Assembly (NCBI GenBank): GCA_030432565.1
Contig: JAUIGV010000014.1
Coordinates: 110,277 to 174,276, forward strand
DNA from: Verrucomicrobiia bacterium
GTDB lineage: Bacteria; Verrucomicrobiota; Verrucomicrobiia; Verrucomicrobiales; Akkermansiaceae
DNA: 64,000 nt
Direction of reading: 5' to 3'
Each line of letters opens with the position of its first letter. Within the stretch, counting starts at the first letter, position 1. Shown here piece after piece: positions 63,592-64,000 of the stretch. The position numbers and the translations under genes were made by a program. The notes beneath the pieces were generated by a model that saw nothing but the letters and a program-made list of their open reading frames with translations, had not been told where the DNA came from and ran no database searches.

Positions 63592-63903
63592 ATGAACCTT
63601 TTTACAAACTCGAATCTCCGCCTTCCGGGAATCAGTGGCTTTCTCAAACGGGATCCCATGTTTCACCAAAGAGAGGATTCCGGGGAAGCCGGCAGGACCG
63701 CACTCATCAAAGACATCTTCAGAACCCTCAAGAATGAGAAGGTTCGCGCAGGTGATCAATTCCCCACTCCCGGGCAGATCTCCGATCTCACCGGAGCCTC
63801 ACTGGTTGACAGTCTGGATGCCGTGACCGCACTCCTCAAATCAGGGGCGATTCGGCAGAGCGCCTCCGGAAGACTCTCGGTCTCTCCCCACTACCGGGGA
63901 TGA
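63592..63903 (+). CDS. Small GntR-like winged-helix protein
   Basis: 103 residues from ATG 63592; an ATG at 63658 is an alternative. Residues about 45-100 fit a GntR-type winged helix: ALIKDIFRTLKNEKVRAGDQ, FPTPGQISDLTGASLVDSLD and AVTALLKSGAIRQSASGRLS, ending a few residues later. No effector domain follows, so it is a stand-alone DNA-binding domain or a truncated regulator. Adjacent to the intergenic region with no other regulator nearby. Confidence 0.55.
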   Translation: MNLFTNSNLRLPGISGFLKRDPMFHQREDSGEAGRTALIKDIFRTLKNEKVRAGDQFPTPGQISDLTGASLVDSLDAVTALLKSGAIRQSASGRLSVSPHYRG

Positions 63904-63919
63904 AAAACCGCCGATCAAT

Positions 63920-64000
63920 CTATCCCCTTGATTGTTTCCGTCTGGCACCCATGCGGTAGAGCGAGACAGCCAAAATCAGACCCAAAATGACGAGATCCAG
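63920..64000 (-). CDS. C-terminal end of a membrane-anchored protein, partial
   Basis: The frame is open to the window edge. The 26 visible residues are a hydrophobic helix (LDLVILGLILAVSLYRMG) followed by a basic tail (ARRKQSRG), like the C-terminal anchor of sorted surface proteins or of a last membrane helix. The protein itself lies outside the window. Confidence 0.5.
   Translation of the reverse strand: MDLVILGLILAVSLYRMGARRKQSRG

Overview
The window looks like a chromosomal segment of a marine or freshwater Verrucomicrobium (Verrucomicrobiales-like). The reasons are the combination of a sulfatase, a DUF1080 protein, a sialate O-acetylesterase, Tat-exported Gfo/Idh/MocA oxidoreductases, two PSCyt1-DUF1549-DUF1553 plus DUF1501 gene pairs, a PEP-CTERM protein, large secreted proteins with carbohydrate-binding-like repeats, and mostly leaderless-looking starts without a clear Shine-Dalgarno sequence. 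No rRNA, tRNA, CRISPR array or intact insertion sequence was seen. Both window ends cut through genes.

Layout: 1-5.7 kb holds glycan or sulfated-polysaccharide genes (DUF1080, frameshifted PEP-CTERM lectin, sulfatase, triple-repeat secreted protein). 5.8-21.8 kb is mainly housekeeping: an Ldh_2 dehydrogenase, FmdB zinc ribbon, Smr protein, DUF5009 acyltransferase-like protein, alaS, a ROK sugar kinase, a Na+/H+ antiporter-methyltransferase pair, a single-frame RpiB-GlyA fusion and a low-molecular-weight phosphatase. 21.8-26.2 kb returns to export and glycan functions (Tat-exported Gfo/Idh, Tat-exported unknown, acetylesterase). 26.2-28.3 kb has a GNAT protein and a DUF445 protein.

28.4-35.0 kb is a minus-strand run: LCM-type methyltransferase, FAD oxidase and a CREST-like membrane protein (start and stop codons overlapping), then a PAS-AraC regulator, then a 958-residue secreted protein whose N-terminus closely resembles the glycan-binding FBA domain of eukaryotic Fbs F-box proteins. 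This is the most unusual region. 35.2-41.4 kb encodes PutA, a Na/Pi-cotransporter-like protein and a ThrE-type exporter. 41.5-45.8 kb and 54.0-58.4 kb are two copies of the cytochrome/DUF1549/DUF1553 plus DUF1501 module. Between them lie a possible gene remnant, a triple-repeat secreted protein, a lipoprotein, a secreted caspase-SUMF1-like fusion, a SGNH hydrolase, a cytosolic Gfo/Idh, a dual-specificity phosphatase and two membrane proteins. 58.5-63.1 kb holds a PQQ-type beta-propeller and a TolQ/ExbD-like three-gene operon. The end carries a GntR-like small protein and the C-terminal tail of a membrane-anchored protein.

Themes: extracellular polysaccharide recognition and desulfation, deacetylation or oxidation; and an envelope energised by a TolQ-ExbD type motor. 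Several convergent gene ends have hairpins that contain the stop codons themselves.
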